Notes: generated from the sequence alone by a model not told the origin. A DNA stretch of 64,000 nucleotides from Campanula takesimana (GCA_026119855.1 JAOWBW010000027.1:620001-684000); one strand, 5' to 3'; shown: positions 8,167 to 22,547, numbered from the stretch's first letter. Numbers and translations: made by a program.

Positions 8167-8520
8167 TAACAAAGGGGATATAATCTTATCACATCCTTTC
8201 TTAATAAACTAATTAGAAATGAGATTCAAGGAACATGACCGATTTGCGTCTAAAATTCTTGGGCCTATGAAATGAAAGAGTCTGATATACCCTTTACAAA
8301 CTAATCGTTGTTCATGGCATTTCATGAAATAATGCACCAGAGTTGCCAAATATTCATTTCATGAGATGCCATGAACACGATCAATTTGTAGTGAATTGAT
8401 ACATGCTTGGAACAATTTTTGCCATCATTTGGTTATGAAGTGTGTTGAAAACACTCTACAAAATGAGAGTTATTCATGGAATATCATCAAATGACATTTC
8501 ATTTTATGCAACGACATTTC
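8167..8520 (+). repeat. 354-bp module bounded by ATTTC direct repeats (first full copy)
   Basis: In the full unit this module is preceded by ATTTC (8,162-8,166) and ends in ATTTC (8,516-8,520). It contains the big stem-loop and the GTGTTGAAAACAC hairpin. The module is absent from the four short units, with a single ATTTC at the join. That fits a deletion between 5-bp direct repeats, or alternatively an insertion with a 5-bp target duplication; the first is simpler. Confidence 0.7.
8295..8390. repeat. 96-bp imperfect palindrome, one per full unit (first copy)
   Basis: Left arm from TACAAA to CATGAAAT (8,295-8,330) and right arm from ATTTCATG to TTTGTA (8,356-8,390) pair over about 35 positions with one bulge and about two or three mismatches, around a 25-base loop. 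The core GTTCATGGCAT pairs with ATGCCATGAAC. Every full unit has it in the same place, for example 9.9 kb later in the unit ending near 18,226. The AATCAATT-type hairpin ATCAATT / AATTGAT follows at once (about 8,381-8,401). Confidence 0.85.
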
Positions 8521-8522
8521 AA

Positions 8523-11500
8523 GATATGCCACGAATACGATCACATTGCGGTGTTTTGCTATGCTGCAAAAAAAAAAAAAGAGAAGTGAGTTTGGGGGAT
8601 TTGCGGCCTTCATATGGACCCTTTTATAGGGGTTTTCTTGTCTCTATCAGTTAAGGATGATGTAACAAACATTAAATGCATGATAACTAAAGTTGTCTTT
8701 TGCATTTTAAGAAATGTAACAAATTTTGTTGGATTCAACTTTATTTGGTGACAATTTTATTTCTAGTTGAGGTGATGGAATTTAGTGGAGTCTATCAATG
8801 TAGGAAAAGGTATTGAAGAGTTATTAGCTTTGATAGAATTATAGTGAACTCAAAAGTTTTCCTTCTTGTAAAGGAAGTATTTTCATTCTTTAGAGTTTTT
8901 GATCATCTTTCAATATGAGTATGTTTAAGAAAAAGTAAATGTTGTGAGTATAAATAATAATGTAAGAGAGAGAAAGTAATTTGGGAGTTTTGGTTGTGAG
9001 AATGACAAGTGGGTAGGGAGTTTTGGTGTTTCTTTGTTTAAGTATATTAGGACTCCATCCGTCCTAAATATTTGGTATTCTAACAAGAATGCTTGAAACG
9101 AAAGAACATAATAGCACTATAAATTGATACATGCTAGCTTCATAAACTTTGAATAGCTATAAGAAGCTTAAAAATATATGATATTAGCACACATAAAAAA
9201 CTTTACGACCTTGTTAAATTTTTCTGTTTGTGGTAAATAAAAACAAATCTAATTAATTGATCTCATTTCGTAAAGTATTTCAAGATATGCCACGAATACG
9301 ATCTAATTGCGGTGTTTTGCTATGCGGAAAAAAAAAGAGAAGTGAGTTTGGGAGATTGCCGGCTTTCATATGGACCCTTTTATAGGGGTTTTTCTTGTCT
9401 CTATCAGTTAAGGATGATGTAACAAACATTAAATTCATGATAACTAAAGTTGTCTTTTCCATTTTAAGTAATGGAACAAATTTTGTGGAATTCAACTTTA
9501 TTTGGTGACAATTTTATTTCTAGTTGAGGTGATGGAATTTAATGGAGTCTATCAATGTAGGAAAAGGTATTGAAGAGTTATTAGCTTTGATAGAATTATA
9601 GTGAACTCAAAAGTTTTCCTTCTTGTAAAGGAAGTATTTTCATTCTTTAGAGTTTTTGATCATCTTTCAATATGAGTACGTTTAAGAAAAAGTAAATGTT
9701 GTGAGTATAAATAATAATGTAAGAGAGAGAAAGTAATTTGGGAGTTTTGGTTGTGAGAATGACAAGTGGGTAGGGAGTTTTGGTGTTTCTTTGTTTAAGT
9801 ATATTAGGACTCCATCCGTCCTAAATATTTGGTATTCTAACAAGAATGCTTGAAACGAAAGAACATAATAGCACTATAAATTGATACATGCTAGCTTCAT
9901 AAACTTTGAATAGCTATAAGAAGCTTAAAAATATATGATATTAGCACACATAAAAAACTTTACGACCTTGTTAAATTTTTTCTGTTTGTGGTAAATAAAA
10001 ACAAATCTAATTAATTGATCTCATTTCGTAAAGTATTTCAAGATATGCCACGAATACGATCTAATTGCGGTGTTTTGCTATGCGGAAAAAAAAAGAGAAG
10101 TGAGTTTGGGAGATTGCCGGCTTTCATATGGACCCTTTTATAGGGGTTTTCTTGTCTCTATCAGTTAAGGATGATGTAACAAACATTAAATTCATGATAA
10201 CTAAAGTTGTCTTTTCCATTTTAAGTAATGGAACAAATTTTGTGGAATTAAACTTTATTTGGTGACAATTTTATTTCTAGTTGAGGTGATGGAATTTAAT
10301 GGAGTCTATCAATGTAGGAAAAGGTATTGAAGAGTTATTAGCTTTGATAGAATTATAGTGAACTCAAAAGTTTTCCTTCTTGTAAAGGAAGTATTTTCAT
10401 TCTTTAGAGTTTTTGATCATCTTTCAATATGAGTACGTTTAAGAAAAAGTAAATGTTGTGAGTATAAATAATAATGTAAGAGAGAGAAAGTAATTTGGGA
10501 GTTTTGGTTGTGAGAATGACAAGTGGGTAGGGAGTTTTGGTGTTTCTTTGTTTAAGTATATTAGGACTCCATCCGTCCTAAATATTTGGTATTCTAACAA
10601 GAATGCTTGAAACGAAAGAACATAATAGCACTATAAATTGATACATGCTAGCTTCATAAACTTTGAATAGCTATAAGAAGCTTAAAAATATATGATATTA
10701 GCACACATAAAAAACTTTACAACCTTGTTAAATTTTTTCGGTTTGTGGTAAATAAAAACAAATCTAATTAATTGATCTCATTTCGTAAAGTATTTCAAGA
10801 TATGCCACGAATACGATCTAATTGCGGTGTTTTGCTATGCGGAAAAAAAAGAGAAGTGAGTTTGGGAGATTGCCGGCTTTCATATGGACCCTTTTATAGG
10901 GGTTTTCTTGTCTCTATCAGTTAAGGATGATGTAACAAACATTAAATTCATGATAACTAAAGTTGTCTTTTCCATTTTAAGTAATGGAACAAATTTTGTG
11001 GAATTCAACTTTATTTGGTGACATTTTTATTTTTAGTTGAGGTGATGGAATTTAATGGAGTCTATCAATGTAGGAAAAGGTATTGAAGAGTTATTAGCTT
11101 TGATAGAATTATAGTGAACTCAAAAGTTTTCCTTCTTGTAAAGGAAGTATTTTCATTCTTTAGAGTTTTTGATCATCTTTCAATATGAGTACGTTTAAGA
11201 AAAAGTAAATGTTGTGAGTATAAATAATAATGTAAGAGAGAGAAAGTAATTTGGGAGTTTTGGTTGTGAAAATGACAAGTGGGTAGGGAGTTTTGGTGTT
11301 TCTTTGTTTAAGTATATTAGGACTCCATCCGTCCTAAATATTTGGTATTCTAACAAGAATGCTTGAAACGAAAGAACATAATAGCACTATAAATTGATAC
11401 ATGCTAGCTTCATAAACTTTGAATAGCTATAAGAAGCTTAAAAATATATGATATTAGCACACATAAAAAACTTTACAACCTTGTTAAATTTTTTCGGTTT

Positions 11501-11554
11501 GTGGTAAATAAAAACAAATCTAATTAATTGATCTCATTTCGTAAAGTATTTCAA
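8523..11554 (+). repeat. Four consecutive short units (756-761 bp) lacking a 354-bp module
   Basis: The units starting at 8,523, 9,284, 10,042 and 10,799 each go directly from GTATTTC to AAGATATGCC, at about 9,280, 10,039, 10,797 and 11,552. In the full unit these flanks enclose 354 bp (8,167-8,520). They also share GCGG before the poly-A, GAGATTGCCGG, AAATTCATG and TAATGGAACA-type variants, which also begin the next unit (from 11,555). They descend from one rearranged unit that was then amplified. Confidence 0.9.
8568..8580 (+). repeat. Poly-A tract of the satellite unit (first full copy)
   Basis: Thirteen A after GCTGC. Its length varies between copies, and the sequence after it changes along the array: GAGAAGTGAG up to about 24.9 kb, GAAAAGTGAG mostly from 27 to 50 kb, and no G interruption (AAAGTGAAT) towards the right end. 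Two units have lost it (20,466 and 37,085). Confidence 0.8.
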
Positions 11555-13698
11555 GATATGCCACGAATACGATCTAATTGCGGTGTTTTGCTATGCGGAA
11601 AAAAAAAGAGAAGTGAGTTTGGGAGATTGCCGGCTTTCATATGGACCCTTTTATAGGGGTTTTCTTGTCTCTATCAGTTAAGGATGATGTAACAAACATT
11701 AAATTCATGATAACTAAAGTTGTCTTTTCCATTTTAAGTAATGGAACAAATTTTGTGGAATTCAACTTTATTTGGTGACATTTTTATTTCTAGTTGAGGT
11801 GATGGAATTTAATGGAGTCTATCAATGTAGGAAAAGGTATTGTAGAGTTATTAGCTTTGATAGAATTATAGTGAACTCAAAAGTTTTCCTTCTTGTAAAG
11901 GAAGTATTTTCATTCTTTTGCTTTTTTAATCATCTTTCAATATGAATATTTTTAAGAAAAAGTAAATGTTGTGAGTATAAATCATAAAGTAATAGAGAGA
12001 AAGTAATTTGGGAGTTTTGGTTGTGAGAATGACAAGTGGGTAGGGAGTTTTGGTGCTTCTTTGTTTAAGTATATTAGGACTCCATCCGTCCTAAATATTT
12101 GGTATTCTAACAAGAATGCTTGAAAAGAAAGAACATAATAGCACTATAAATTGATACATGCTAGCTTCATAAACTTTGAATAGCTATAAGATGCTTAAAA
12201 AAATATGATATTTGCACACATAAAAAACTTTATGACCTTGTTAATTTTTTTCGGTTTGTAGTAAATAAAAACAAAACTAATTAATTGATCTCATTTCGTA
12301 AAGTATTTCTATCAAAGGGGATATAATCTTATCACATCCTTTCTTAATAGACTAATTACAAATGAGATTCAATGAACATGACGGATTTGCGTCTAAAATT
12401 CTTGGACCTATGAAATGAAAGAGGTTGATATACCCTTTACAAACTGATCGTTGTTCATGGCATTTCATGAAATAATGCACCAGAGTTGCCAAATATTCAT
12501 TTCATGAGATGCCATGAACACGATCAATTTGTAGTGAATTGATACATGCTTGGAACAATTTTTTCCATCATTTGGTTATGAAGTGTGTTGAAAACACTCT
12601 ACAAAATGAGCGTTATTCATGGAATATCATCAAATGACATTTCATTTTATGCAACGACATTTCAAGATATGCCACGAATACGATCACATTGCGGTGTTTT
12701 GCTATGCTGCAAAAAAAAAAAAGAGAAGTGAGTTTGGGGGATTTGCGGCCTTCATATGGACCCTTTTATAGGGGTTTTCTTGTCTCTATCAGTTAAGGAT
12801 GATGTAACAAACATTAAATGCATGATAACTAAAGTTGTCTTTTGCATTTTAAGAAATGTAACAAATTTTGTTGGATTCAACTTTATTTGGTGACAATTTT
12901 ATTTCTAGTTGAGGTGATGGAATTTAATGGAGTCTATCAATGTAGGAAAAGGTATTGAAGAGTTATTAGCTTTGATAAAATTATAGTGAACTCAAAAGTT
13001 TTCCTTCTTGTAAAGGAAGTATTTTCATTCTTTTGCTTTTTTAATCATCTTTCAATATGAATATTTTTAAGAAAAAGTAAATGTTGTGAGTATAAATAAT
13101 AAAGTAATAGAGAGAAAGTAATTTGGGAGTTCTGGTTGTGAGAATGACAAGTGGGTAGGGAGTTTTGGTGTTTCTTTGTTTAAGTATATTAGGACTCCAT
13201 CCGTCCTAAATATTTGGTATTCTAACAAGAATGCTTGAAAAGAAAGAACATAATAGGACTATAAATTGATACATGCTAGCTTCATAAACTTTGAATAGCT
13301 ATAAGAAGCTTAAAAATATATGATATTAGCACACATAAAAAACTTTACGACCTTGTTAAATTTTTTCGGTTTGTGGTAAATAAAAACAAATCTAATTAAT
13401 TGATCTCATTTCGTAAAGTATTTCTAACAAAGGGGTTATAATCTTATCACATCCTTTCTTAATAAACTAATTAGAAATGAGATTCAAGGAACATGACCGA
13501 TTTGCGTCTAAAATTCTTGGGCCTATGAAATGAAAGAGGCTGATATACCCTTTACAAACTGATCGTTGTTCATGGCATTTCATGAAAAATGCACCAGAGT
13601 TGCCAAAAATTCATTTCATGAGATGCCATGAACACGATCAATTTGTAGCGAATTGATACACGCTTGGAACAATTTTTGCCATCATTTGGTTATGAAGT

Positions 13699-16600
13699 GT
13701 GTTGAAAACACTTTACAAAATGAGCGTTATTCGTGGAATATCATCAAATGACGTTTCCTTTTATGCAACGACATTTCAAGATATGCCACGAATACGATCA
13801 CATTGCGGTGTTTTGCTATGCTGCAAAAAAAAAAAAAGAGAAGTGAGTTTGGGGGATTTGCGGCCTTCATATGGACCCTTTTATAGGGGTTTTCTTGTCT
13901 CTATCAGTTAAGGATGATGTAACAAACATTAAATGCATGATAACTAAAGTTGTCTTTTGCATTTTAAGAAATGTAACAAATTTTGTTGGATTCAACTTTA
14001 TTTGGTGACAATTTTATTTCTAGTTGAGGTGATGGAATTTAATGGAGTCTATCAATGTAGGAAAAGGTATTGAAGAGTTATTAGCATTGATATAATTATA
14101 GTGAACTCAAAAGTTTTCCTTCTTGTAAAGGAAGTATTTTCATTCTTTAGATTTTTTGATCATCTTTCAATATGAATATGTTAAGAAAAAGTAAATGTTG
14201 TGAGTATAAATAATAAAGTAAGAGAGAGAAAGTAATTTGGGAGTTTTTGTTGTCAGAATGACAAGTGGGTAGGGAGTTTTGGTGTTTCTTTGTTTAAGTA
14301 TATTAGGACTCCATCCGTCCTAAATATTTGGTATTCTAACAAGAATGCTTGAAAAGAAAAAACATAATAGCACTATAAATTGATACATGCTAGCTTCATA
14401 AACTTTGAATAGCTATAAGAAGCTTAAAAATATATGATATTAGCACACATAAAAAACTTTACGACCTTGATAAATCTTTTCTTTTTGTGGTAAATAAAAA
14501 CAAATCTAATTAATTGATCTCATTTCGTAAAGTATTTCTAACAAAGGAGATATAATCTTATCACATCCTTTCTTAATAAACTAATTAGAAATGAGATTCA
14601 AGGAACATGACCGATTTGCGTCTAAAATGAAAGAGGCTGATATACCCTTTAAAAACTGATCGTTGTTCATGGCATTTCATGAACTAATGCACCAGAGTTG
14701 CCAAAAATTCATTTCATGAGATGCCATGAACACGATCAATTTGTAGCGAATTGATACACGCTTGGAACAATTTTTGCCATCATTTGGTTATGAAGTGTGT
14801 TGAAAACACTTTACAAAATGAGCGTTATTCGTGGAATATCATCAAATGACGTTTCCTTTTATGCAACGACATTTCAAGATATGCCACGAATACGATCACA
14901 TTGCGGTGTTTTGCTATGCTGCAAAAAAAAAAAAAAGAGAAGTGAGTTTGGGGATTTGCGGCCTTCATATGGACCCATTTATAGGGGTTTTCTTGTCTCT
15001 ATCAGTTAAGGATGATGTAACAAACATTAAATGCATGATAACTAAAGTTGTCTTTTGCATTTTAAGAAATGTAACAAATTTTGTTGGATTCAACTTTATT
15101 TGGTGACAATTTTATTTCTAGTTGAGGTGATGGAATTTAATGGAGTCTATCAATGTAGGAAAAGGTATTGAAGAGTTATTAGCATTGATAATTATAGTGA
15201 ACTCAAAAGTTTTCCTTCTTGTAAAGGAAGTATTTTCATTCTTTAGATTTTTTGATCATCTTTCAATATGAATATGTTTAAGAAAAAGTAAATGTTGTGA
15301 GTATAAATAATAAAGTAAGAGAGAGAAAGTAATTTGGGAGTTTTTGTTGTCAGAATGACAAGTGGGTAGGGAGTTTTGGTGTTTCTTTGTTTAAGTATAT
15401 TAGGACTCCATCCGTCCTAAATATTTGGTATTCTAACAAGAATGCTTGAAAAGAAAGAACATAATAGCACTATAAATTGATACATGCTAGCTTCATAAAC
15501 TTTGAATAGCTATAAGAAGCTTAAAAATATATGATATTAGCACACATAAAAAACTTTACGACCTTGTTAAATTTTTTCGGTTTGTGGTAAATAAAAACAA
15601 ATCTAATTAATTGATCTCATTTCGTAAAGTATTTCTAACAAAGGAGATATAATCTTATCACATCCTTTCTTAATAAACTAATTAGAAATGAGATTCAAGG
15701 AACATGACCGATTTGCGTCTAAAATTCTTGGGCCTATGAAATGAAAGAGGCTGATATACCCTTTACAAACTGATCGTTGTTCATGGCATTTCATGAAATA
15801 ATGCACCAGAGTTGCCAAAAATTCATTTCATGAGATGCCATGAACACGATCAATTTGTAGCGAATTGATACACGCTTGGAACAATTTTTGCCATCATTTG
15901 GTTATGAAGTGTGTTGAAAACACTTTACAAAATGAGCTTTATTCGTGGAATATCATCAAATGACGTTTCCTTTTATGCAACGACATTTCAAGATATGCCA
16001 CGAATACGATCACATTGCGGTGTTTTGCTATGCTGCAAAAAAAAAAAAAGAGAAGTGAGTTTGGAGGATTTGCGGCCTTCATATGGACCCATTTATAGGG
16101 GTTTTCTTGTCTCTATCAGTTAAGGATGATGTAACAAACATTAAATGCATGATAACTAAAGTTGTCTTTTGCATTTTAAGAAATGTAACAAATTTTGTTG
16201 GATTCAACTTTATTTGGTGACAATTTTATTTCTAGTTGAGGTGATGGAATTTAATGGAGTCTATCAATGTAGGAAAAGGTATTGAAGAGTTATTAGCATT
16301 GATATAATTATAGTGAACTCAAAAGTTTTCCTTCTTGTAAAGGAAGTATTTTCATTCTTTAGATTTTTTGATCATCTTTCAATATGAATATGTTTAAGAA
16401 AAAGTAAATGTTGTGAGTATAAATAATAAAGTAAGAGAGAGAAAGTAATTTGGGAGTATGGTTGTGAGAATGACAAGTGGGTAGGGAGTTTTGGTGTTTC
16501 TTTGTTTAAGTATATTAGGACTCCATCCGTCCTAAATATTTGGTATTCTAACAAGAATGCTTGAAAAGAAAGAACATAATAGCACTATAAATTGATACAT

Positions 16601-19340
16601 GCTAGCTTCATAAACTTTGAATAGCTATAAGAAGCTTAAAAATATATGATATTAGCACACATAAAAAACTTTACGACCTTGATAAATCTTTTCGTTTTGT
16701 GGTAAATAAAAACAAATCTAATTAATTGATCTCATTTCGTAAAGTATTTCTAACAAAGGAGATATAATCTTATCACATCCTTTCTTAATAAACTAATTAG
16801 AAATGAGATTCAAGGAACATGACCGATTTGCGTCTAAAATTCTTGGGCCTATGAAATGAAAGAGGCTGATATACCCTTTAAAAACTGATCGTTGTTCATG
16901 GCATTTCATGAAATAATGCACCAGAGTTGCCAAAAATTCATTTCATGAGATGCCATGAACACGATCAATTTGTAGCGAATTGATACACGCTTGGAACAAT
17001 TTTTGCCATCATTTGGTTATGAAGTGTGTTGAAAACACTTTACAAAATGAGCGTTATTCGTGGAATATCATCAAATGACGTTTCCTTTTATGCAACGACA
17101 TTTCAAGATATGCCACGAATACGATCACATTGCGGTGTTTTGCTATGCTGCAAAAAAAAAAAAAAAAGAGAAGTGAGTTTGGGGGATTTGCGGCCTTCAT
17201 ATGGACCCTTTTATAGGGGTTTTCTTGTCTCTATCAGTTAAGGATGATGTAACAAACATTAAATGCATGATAACTAAAGTTGTCTTTTGCATTTTAAGAA
17301 ATGTAACAAATTTTGTTGGATTCAACTTTATTTGGTGACAATTTTATTTCTAGTTGAGGTGATGGAATTTAATGGAGTCTATCAATGTAGGAAAAGGTAT
17401 TGAAGAGTTATTAGCTTTGATATAATTATAGTGAACTCAAAAGTTTTCCTTCTTGTAAAGGAAGTATTTTCATTCTTTAGATTTTTTGATCATCTTTCAA
17501 TATGAATATGTTTAAGAAAAAGTAAATGTTGTGAGTATAAATAATAAAGTAAGAGAGAGAAAGTAATTTGGGAGTTTTTGTTGTCAGAATGACAAGTGGG
17601 TAGGGAGTTTTGGTGTTTCTTTGTTTAAGTATATTAGGACTCCATCCGTCCTAAATATTTGGTATTCTAACAAGAATGCTTGAAAAGAAAGAACATAATA
17701 GCACTATAAATTGATACATGCTAGCTTCATAAACTTTGAATAGCTATAAGAAGCTTAAAAATATATGATATTAGCACACATAAAAAACTTTACGACCTTG
17801 TTAAATTTTTTCGGTTTGTGGTAAATAAAAACAAATCTAATTAATTGATCTCATTTCGTAAAGTATTTCTAACAAAGGAGATATAATCTTATCACATCCT
17901 TTCTTAATAAACTAATTAGAAATGAGATTCAAGGAACATGACCGATTTGCGTCTAAAATTCTTGGGCCTATGAAATGAAAGAGGCTGATATACCCTTTAC
18001 AAACTGATCGTTGTTCATGGCATTTCATGAAATAATGCACCAGAGTTGCCAAAAATTCATTTCATGAGATGCCATGAACACGATCAATTTGTAGCGAATT
18101 GATACACGCTTGGAACAATTTTTTCCATCATTTGGTTATGAAGTGTGTTGAAAACACTTTACAAAATGAGCGTTATTCGTGGAATATCATCAAATGACGT
18201 TTCCTTTTATGCAACGACATTTCAAGATATGCCACGAATACGATCACATTGCGGTGTTTTGCTATGCTGCAAAAAAAAAAAAAAAGAGAAGTGAGTTTGG
18301 GGGATTTGCGGCCTTCATATGGACCCTTTTATAGGGGTTTTCTTGTCTCTATCAGTTAAGGATGATGTAACAAACATTAAATGCATGATAACTAAAGTTG
18401 TCTTTTGCATTTTAAGAAATGTAACAAATTTTGTTGGATTCAACTTTATTTGGTGACAATTTTATTTCTAGTTGAGGTGATGGAATTTAATGGAGTCTAT
18501 CAATGTAGGAAAAGGTATTGAAGAGTTATTAGCATTGATAATTATAGTGAACTCAAAAGTTTTCCTTCTTGTAAAGGAAGTATTTTCATTCTTTTGATTT
18601 TTTGATCATCTTTCAATATGAATATGTTTAAGAAAAAGTAAATGTTGTGAGTATAAATAATAAAGTAAGAGAGAGAAAGTAATTTGGGAGTATGGTTGTG
18701 AGAATGACAAGTGGGTAGGGAGTTTTGGTGTTTCTTTGTTTAAGTATATTAGGACTCCATCCGTCCTAAATATTTGGTATTCTAACAAGAATGCTTGAAA
18801 AGAAAGAACATAATAGCACTATAAATTGATACATGCTAGCTTCATAAACTTTGAATAGCTATAAGAAGCTTAAAAATATATGATATTAGCACACATAAAA
18901 AACTTTACAACCTTGTTAAATTTTTTCGGTTTGTGGTAAATAAAAACAAATCTAATTAATTGATCTCATTTCGTAAAGTATTTCTAACAAAGGAGATATA
19001 ATCTTATCACATCCTTTCTTAATAAACTAATTAGAAATGAGATTCAAGGAACATGACCGATTTGCGTCTAAAATTCTTGGGCCTATGAAATGAAAGAGGC
19101 TGATATACCCTTTACAAACTGATCGTTGTTCATGGCATTTCATGAAATAATGCTCCAGAGTTGCCAAAAATTCATTTCATGAGATGCCATGAACACGATC
19201 AATTTGTAGCGAATTGATACACGCTTGGAACAATTTTTGCCATCATTTGGTTATGAAGTGTGTTGAAAACACTTTACAAAATGAGCGTTATTCGTGGAAT
19301 ATCATCAAATGACGTTTCCTTTTATGCAACGACATTTCAA
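13699..19340 (+). repeat. Satellite subfamily block with GTTTCCTTTTATG
   Basis: Six units (variant near 13,755, 14,851, 15,965, 17,080, 18,199 and 19,314) read GTTTCCTTTT where the others read GTTTCATTTT, and most also have TAGCGAATTG instead of TAGTGAATTG. One (near 14,625) has a 17-bp deletion before GAAAGAGGC, apparently between AAAAT and AAAT repeats. Contiguous sharing points to spread by local duplication. Confidence 0.75.
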
Positions 19341-20394
19341 GATATGCCACGAATACGATCACATTGCGGTGTTTTGCTATGCTGCAAAAAAAAAAAAAAG
19401 AGAAGTGAGTTTGGGGATTTGCGGCTTTCATATGGACCCTTTTATAGGGGTTTTCTTGTCTCTATCAGTTAAGGATGATGTAACAAACATTAAATGCATG
19501 ATAACTAAAGTTGTCTTTTGCATTTTAAGAAATGTAACAAATTTTGTTGGATTCAACTTTATTTGGTGACAATTTTATTTCTAGTTGAGGTGATGGAATT
19601 TAATGGAGTCTATCAATGTAGGAAAAGGTATTGAAGAGTTATTAGCTTTGATAGAATTATAGTGAACTCAAAAGTTTTCCTTCTTGTAAAGGAAGTATTT
19701 TCATTCTTTAGATTTTTTGATCATCTTTCAATATGAATATGTTTAAGAAAAAGTAAATGTTGTGAGTATAAATAATAAAGTAAGAGAGAGAAAGTAATTT
19801 GGGAGTTTTGGTTGTGAGAATGACAAGTGGGTAGGGAGTTTTGGTGTTTCTTTGTTTAAGTATATTAGGACTACATCCGTCCTAAATATTTGGTATTCTA
19901 ACAAGAATGCTTGAAAAGAAAGAACATAATAGCACTATAAATTGATACATGCTAGCTTCATAAACTTTGAATAGCTATAAGATGCTTAAAAATATATGAT
20001 ATTAGCACACATAAAAAACATTACGACCTTGTTAAATTTTTTCGGTTTGTGGTAAATAAAAACAAAACTAATTAATTGATCTCATTTCGTAAAGTATTTC
20101 TAACAAAGGGATATAATCTTATCACATCCTTTCTTAATAAACTAATTAGAAATGAGATTCAAGGAACATGACCGATTTGTGTCTAAAATTCTTGGGCCTA
20201 TGAAATGAAAGAGGCTGATATACCCTTTACAAACTGATCGTTGTTCATGGCATTTCATGAAATAATGCACCAGAGTTGCCAAAAATTCATTTCATGAGAT
20301 GCCATGAACACGATCAATTTGTAGTGAATTGATACACGCTTGGAACAATTTTTGCCATCATTTGGTTATGAAGTGTGTTGAAAACACTCTACAA

Positions 20395-20475
20395 AATGAC
20401 GTATGCAACGACATTTCAAGATATGCCACGAATACGATCACATTGCGGTGTTTTGCTATGCTGCAAGTGAGTTTG
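20395..20475 (+). repeat. Satellite unit with two internal deletions
   Basis: After ACAAAATGA the unit jumps to CGTATGCAACG, losing about 35 bp, and after GCTGCA it goes straight to AGTGAG, losing the poly-A. Unit length 1,079 bp. Confidence 0.7.
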
Positions 20476-22547
20476 GGATTTGCGGCTTTCATATGGACCC
20501 TTTTATAGGGGTTTTCTTGTCTCTATCAGTTAAGGATGATGTAACAAACATTAAATGCATGATAACTAAAGTTGTCTTTTGCATTTTAAGAAATGTAACA
20601 AATTTTGTTGGATTCAACTTTATTTGGTGACAATTTTATTTCTAGTTGAGGTGATGGAATTTAATGGAGTCTATCAATGTAGAAAAGGTATTGAAGAGTT
20701 ATTAGCTTTGATAGAATTATAGTGAACTCAAAAGTTTTCCTTCTTGTAAAGGAAGTATTTTCATTCTTTAGATTTTTTGATCATCTTTCAATATGAATAT
20801 GTTTAAGAAAAAGTAAATGTTGTGAGTATAAATAATAAAGTAAGAGAGAGAAAGTAATTTGGGAGTTTTGGTTGTGAGAATGACAAGTGGGTAGGGAGTT
20901 TTGGTGTTTCTTTGTTTAAGTATATTAGGACTACATCCGTCCTAAATATTTGGTATTCTAACAAGAATGCTTGAAAAGAAAGAACATAATAGCACTATAA
21001 ATTGATACATGCTAGCTTCATAAACTTTGAATAGCTATAAGATGCTTAAAAATATATGATATTAGCACACATAAAAAACATTACGACCTTGTTAAATTTT
21101 TTCGGTTTGTGGTAAATAAAAACAAAACTAATTAATTGATCTCATTTCGTAAAGTATTTCTAACAAAGGGATATAATCTTATCACATCCTTTCTTAATAA
21201 ACTAATTAGAAATGAGATTCAAGGAACATGACCGATTTGTGTCTAAAATTCTTGGGCCTATGAAATGAAAGAGGCTGATATACCCTTTACAAACTGATCG
21301 TTGTTCATGGCATTTCATGAAATAATGCACCAGAGTTGCCAAAAATTCATTTCATGAGATGCCATGAACACGATCAATTTGTAGTGAATTGATACACGCT
21401 TGGAACAATTTTTGCCATCATTTGGTTATGAAGTGTGTTGAAAACACTCTACAAAATGAGCGTTATTCGTGGAATATCATCAAATGACGTTTCATTTTAT
21501 GCAACGACATTTCAAGATATGCCACGAATACGATCACATTGCGGTGTTTTGCTATGCTGCAAAAAAAAAAAAAGAGAAGTGAGTTTGGGGGATTTGCGGC
21601 TTTCATATGGACCCTTTTATAGGGGTTTTCTTGTCTCTATCAGTTAAGGATGATGTAACAAACATTAAATGCATGATAACTAAAGTTGTCTTTTGCATTT
21701 TAAGAAATGTAACAAATTTTGTTGGATTCAACTTTATTTGGTGACAATTTTATTTCTAGTTGAGGTGATGGAATTTAATGGAGTCTATCAATGTAGGAAA
21801 AGGTATTGAAGAGTTATTAGCTTTGATAGAATTATAGTGAACTCAAAAGTTTTCCTTCTTGTAAAGGAAGTATTTTCATTCTTTAGATTTTTTGATCATC
21901 TTTCACTATGAATATGTTTAAGAAAAAGTAAATGTTGTGAGTATAAATAATAAAGTAAGAGAGAGAAAGTAATTTGGGAGTTTTGGTTGTGAGAATGACA
22001 AGTGGGTAGGGAGTTTTGGTGTTCCTTTGTTTAAGTATATTAGGACTACATCCGTCCTAAATATTTGGTATTCTAACAAGAATGCTTGAAAAGAAAGAAC
22101 ATAATAGCACTATAAATTGATACATGCTAGCTTCATAAACTTTGAATAGCTATAAGATGCTTAAAAAATATGATATTGCACACATAAAAAACATTACGAC
22201 CTTGTTAATTTTTTCGGTTTGTGGTAAATAAAAACAAAACTAATTAATTGATCTCATTTCGTAAAGTATTTCTAACAAAGGTGATATAATCTTATCACAT
22301 CCTTTCTTAATAAACTAAATAGAAATGAGATTCCAGGAATATGACCGATTTGTGTCTGAAATTCTTGGGCCTATGAAATGAAAGAGGCTGATATACCCTT
22401 TACAAACTGATCGTTGTTCATGGCATTTCATGAAATAATGCACCAGATTTGCCAAAAATTCATTTCATGAGATGCCATGAACACGATCAATTTGTAGTGA
22501 ATTGATACACGCTTGGAACAATTTTTGCCATCACTTGGTTATGAAGT

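Noticed and set aside
8442..8454. GTGTTGAAAACAC hairpin in each unit as a transcription terminator or regulatory site
   Set aside because: Five-base arms around three bases are too small to assign a function; kept only as part of the unit description.
16372..18788. Minus-strand 60-codon frames at 16,372-16,554 and 18,606-18,788
   Set aside because: They exist only because a small change in two units removed a stop; other units have none.
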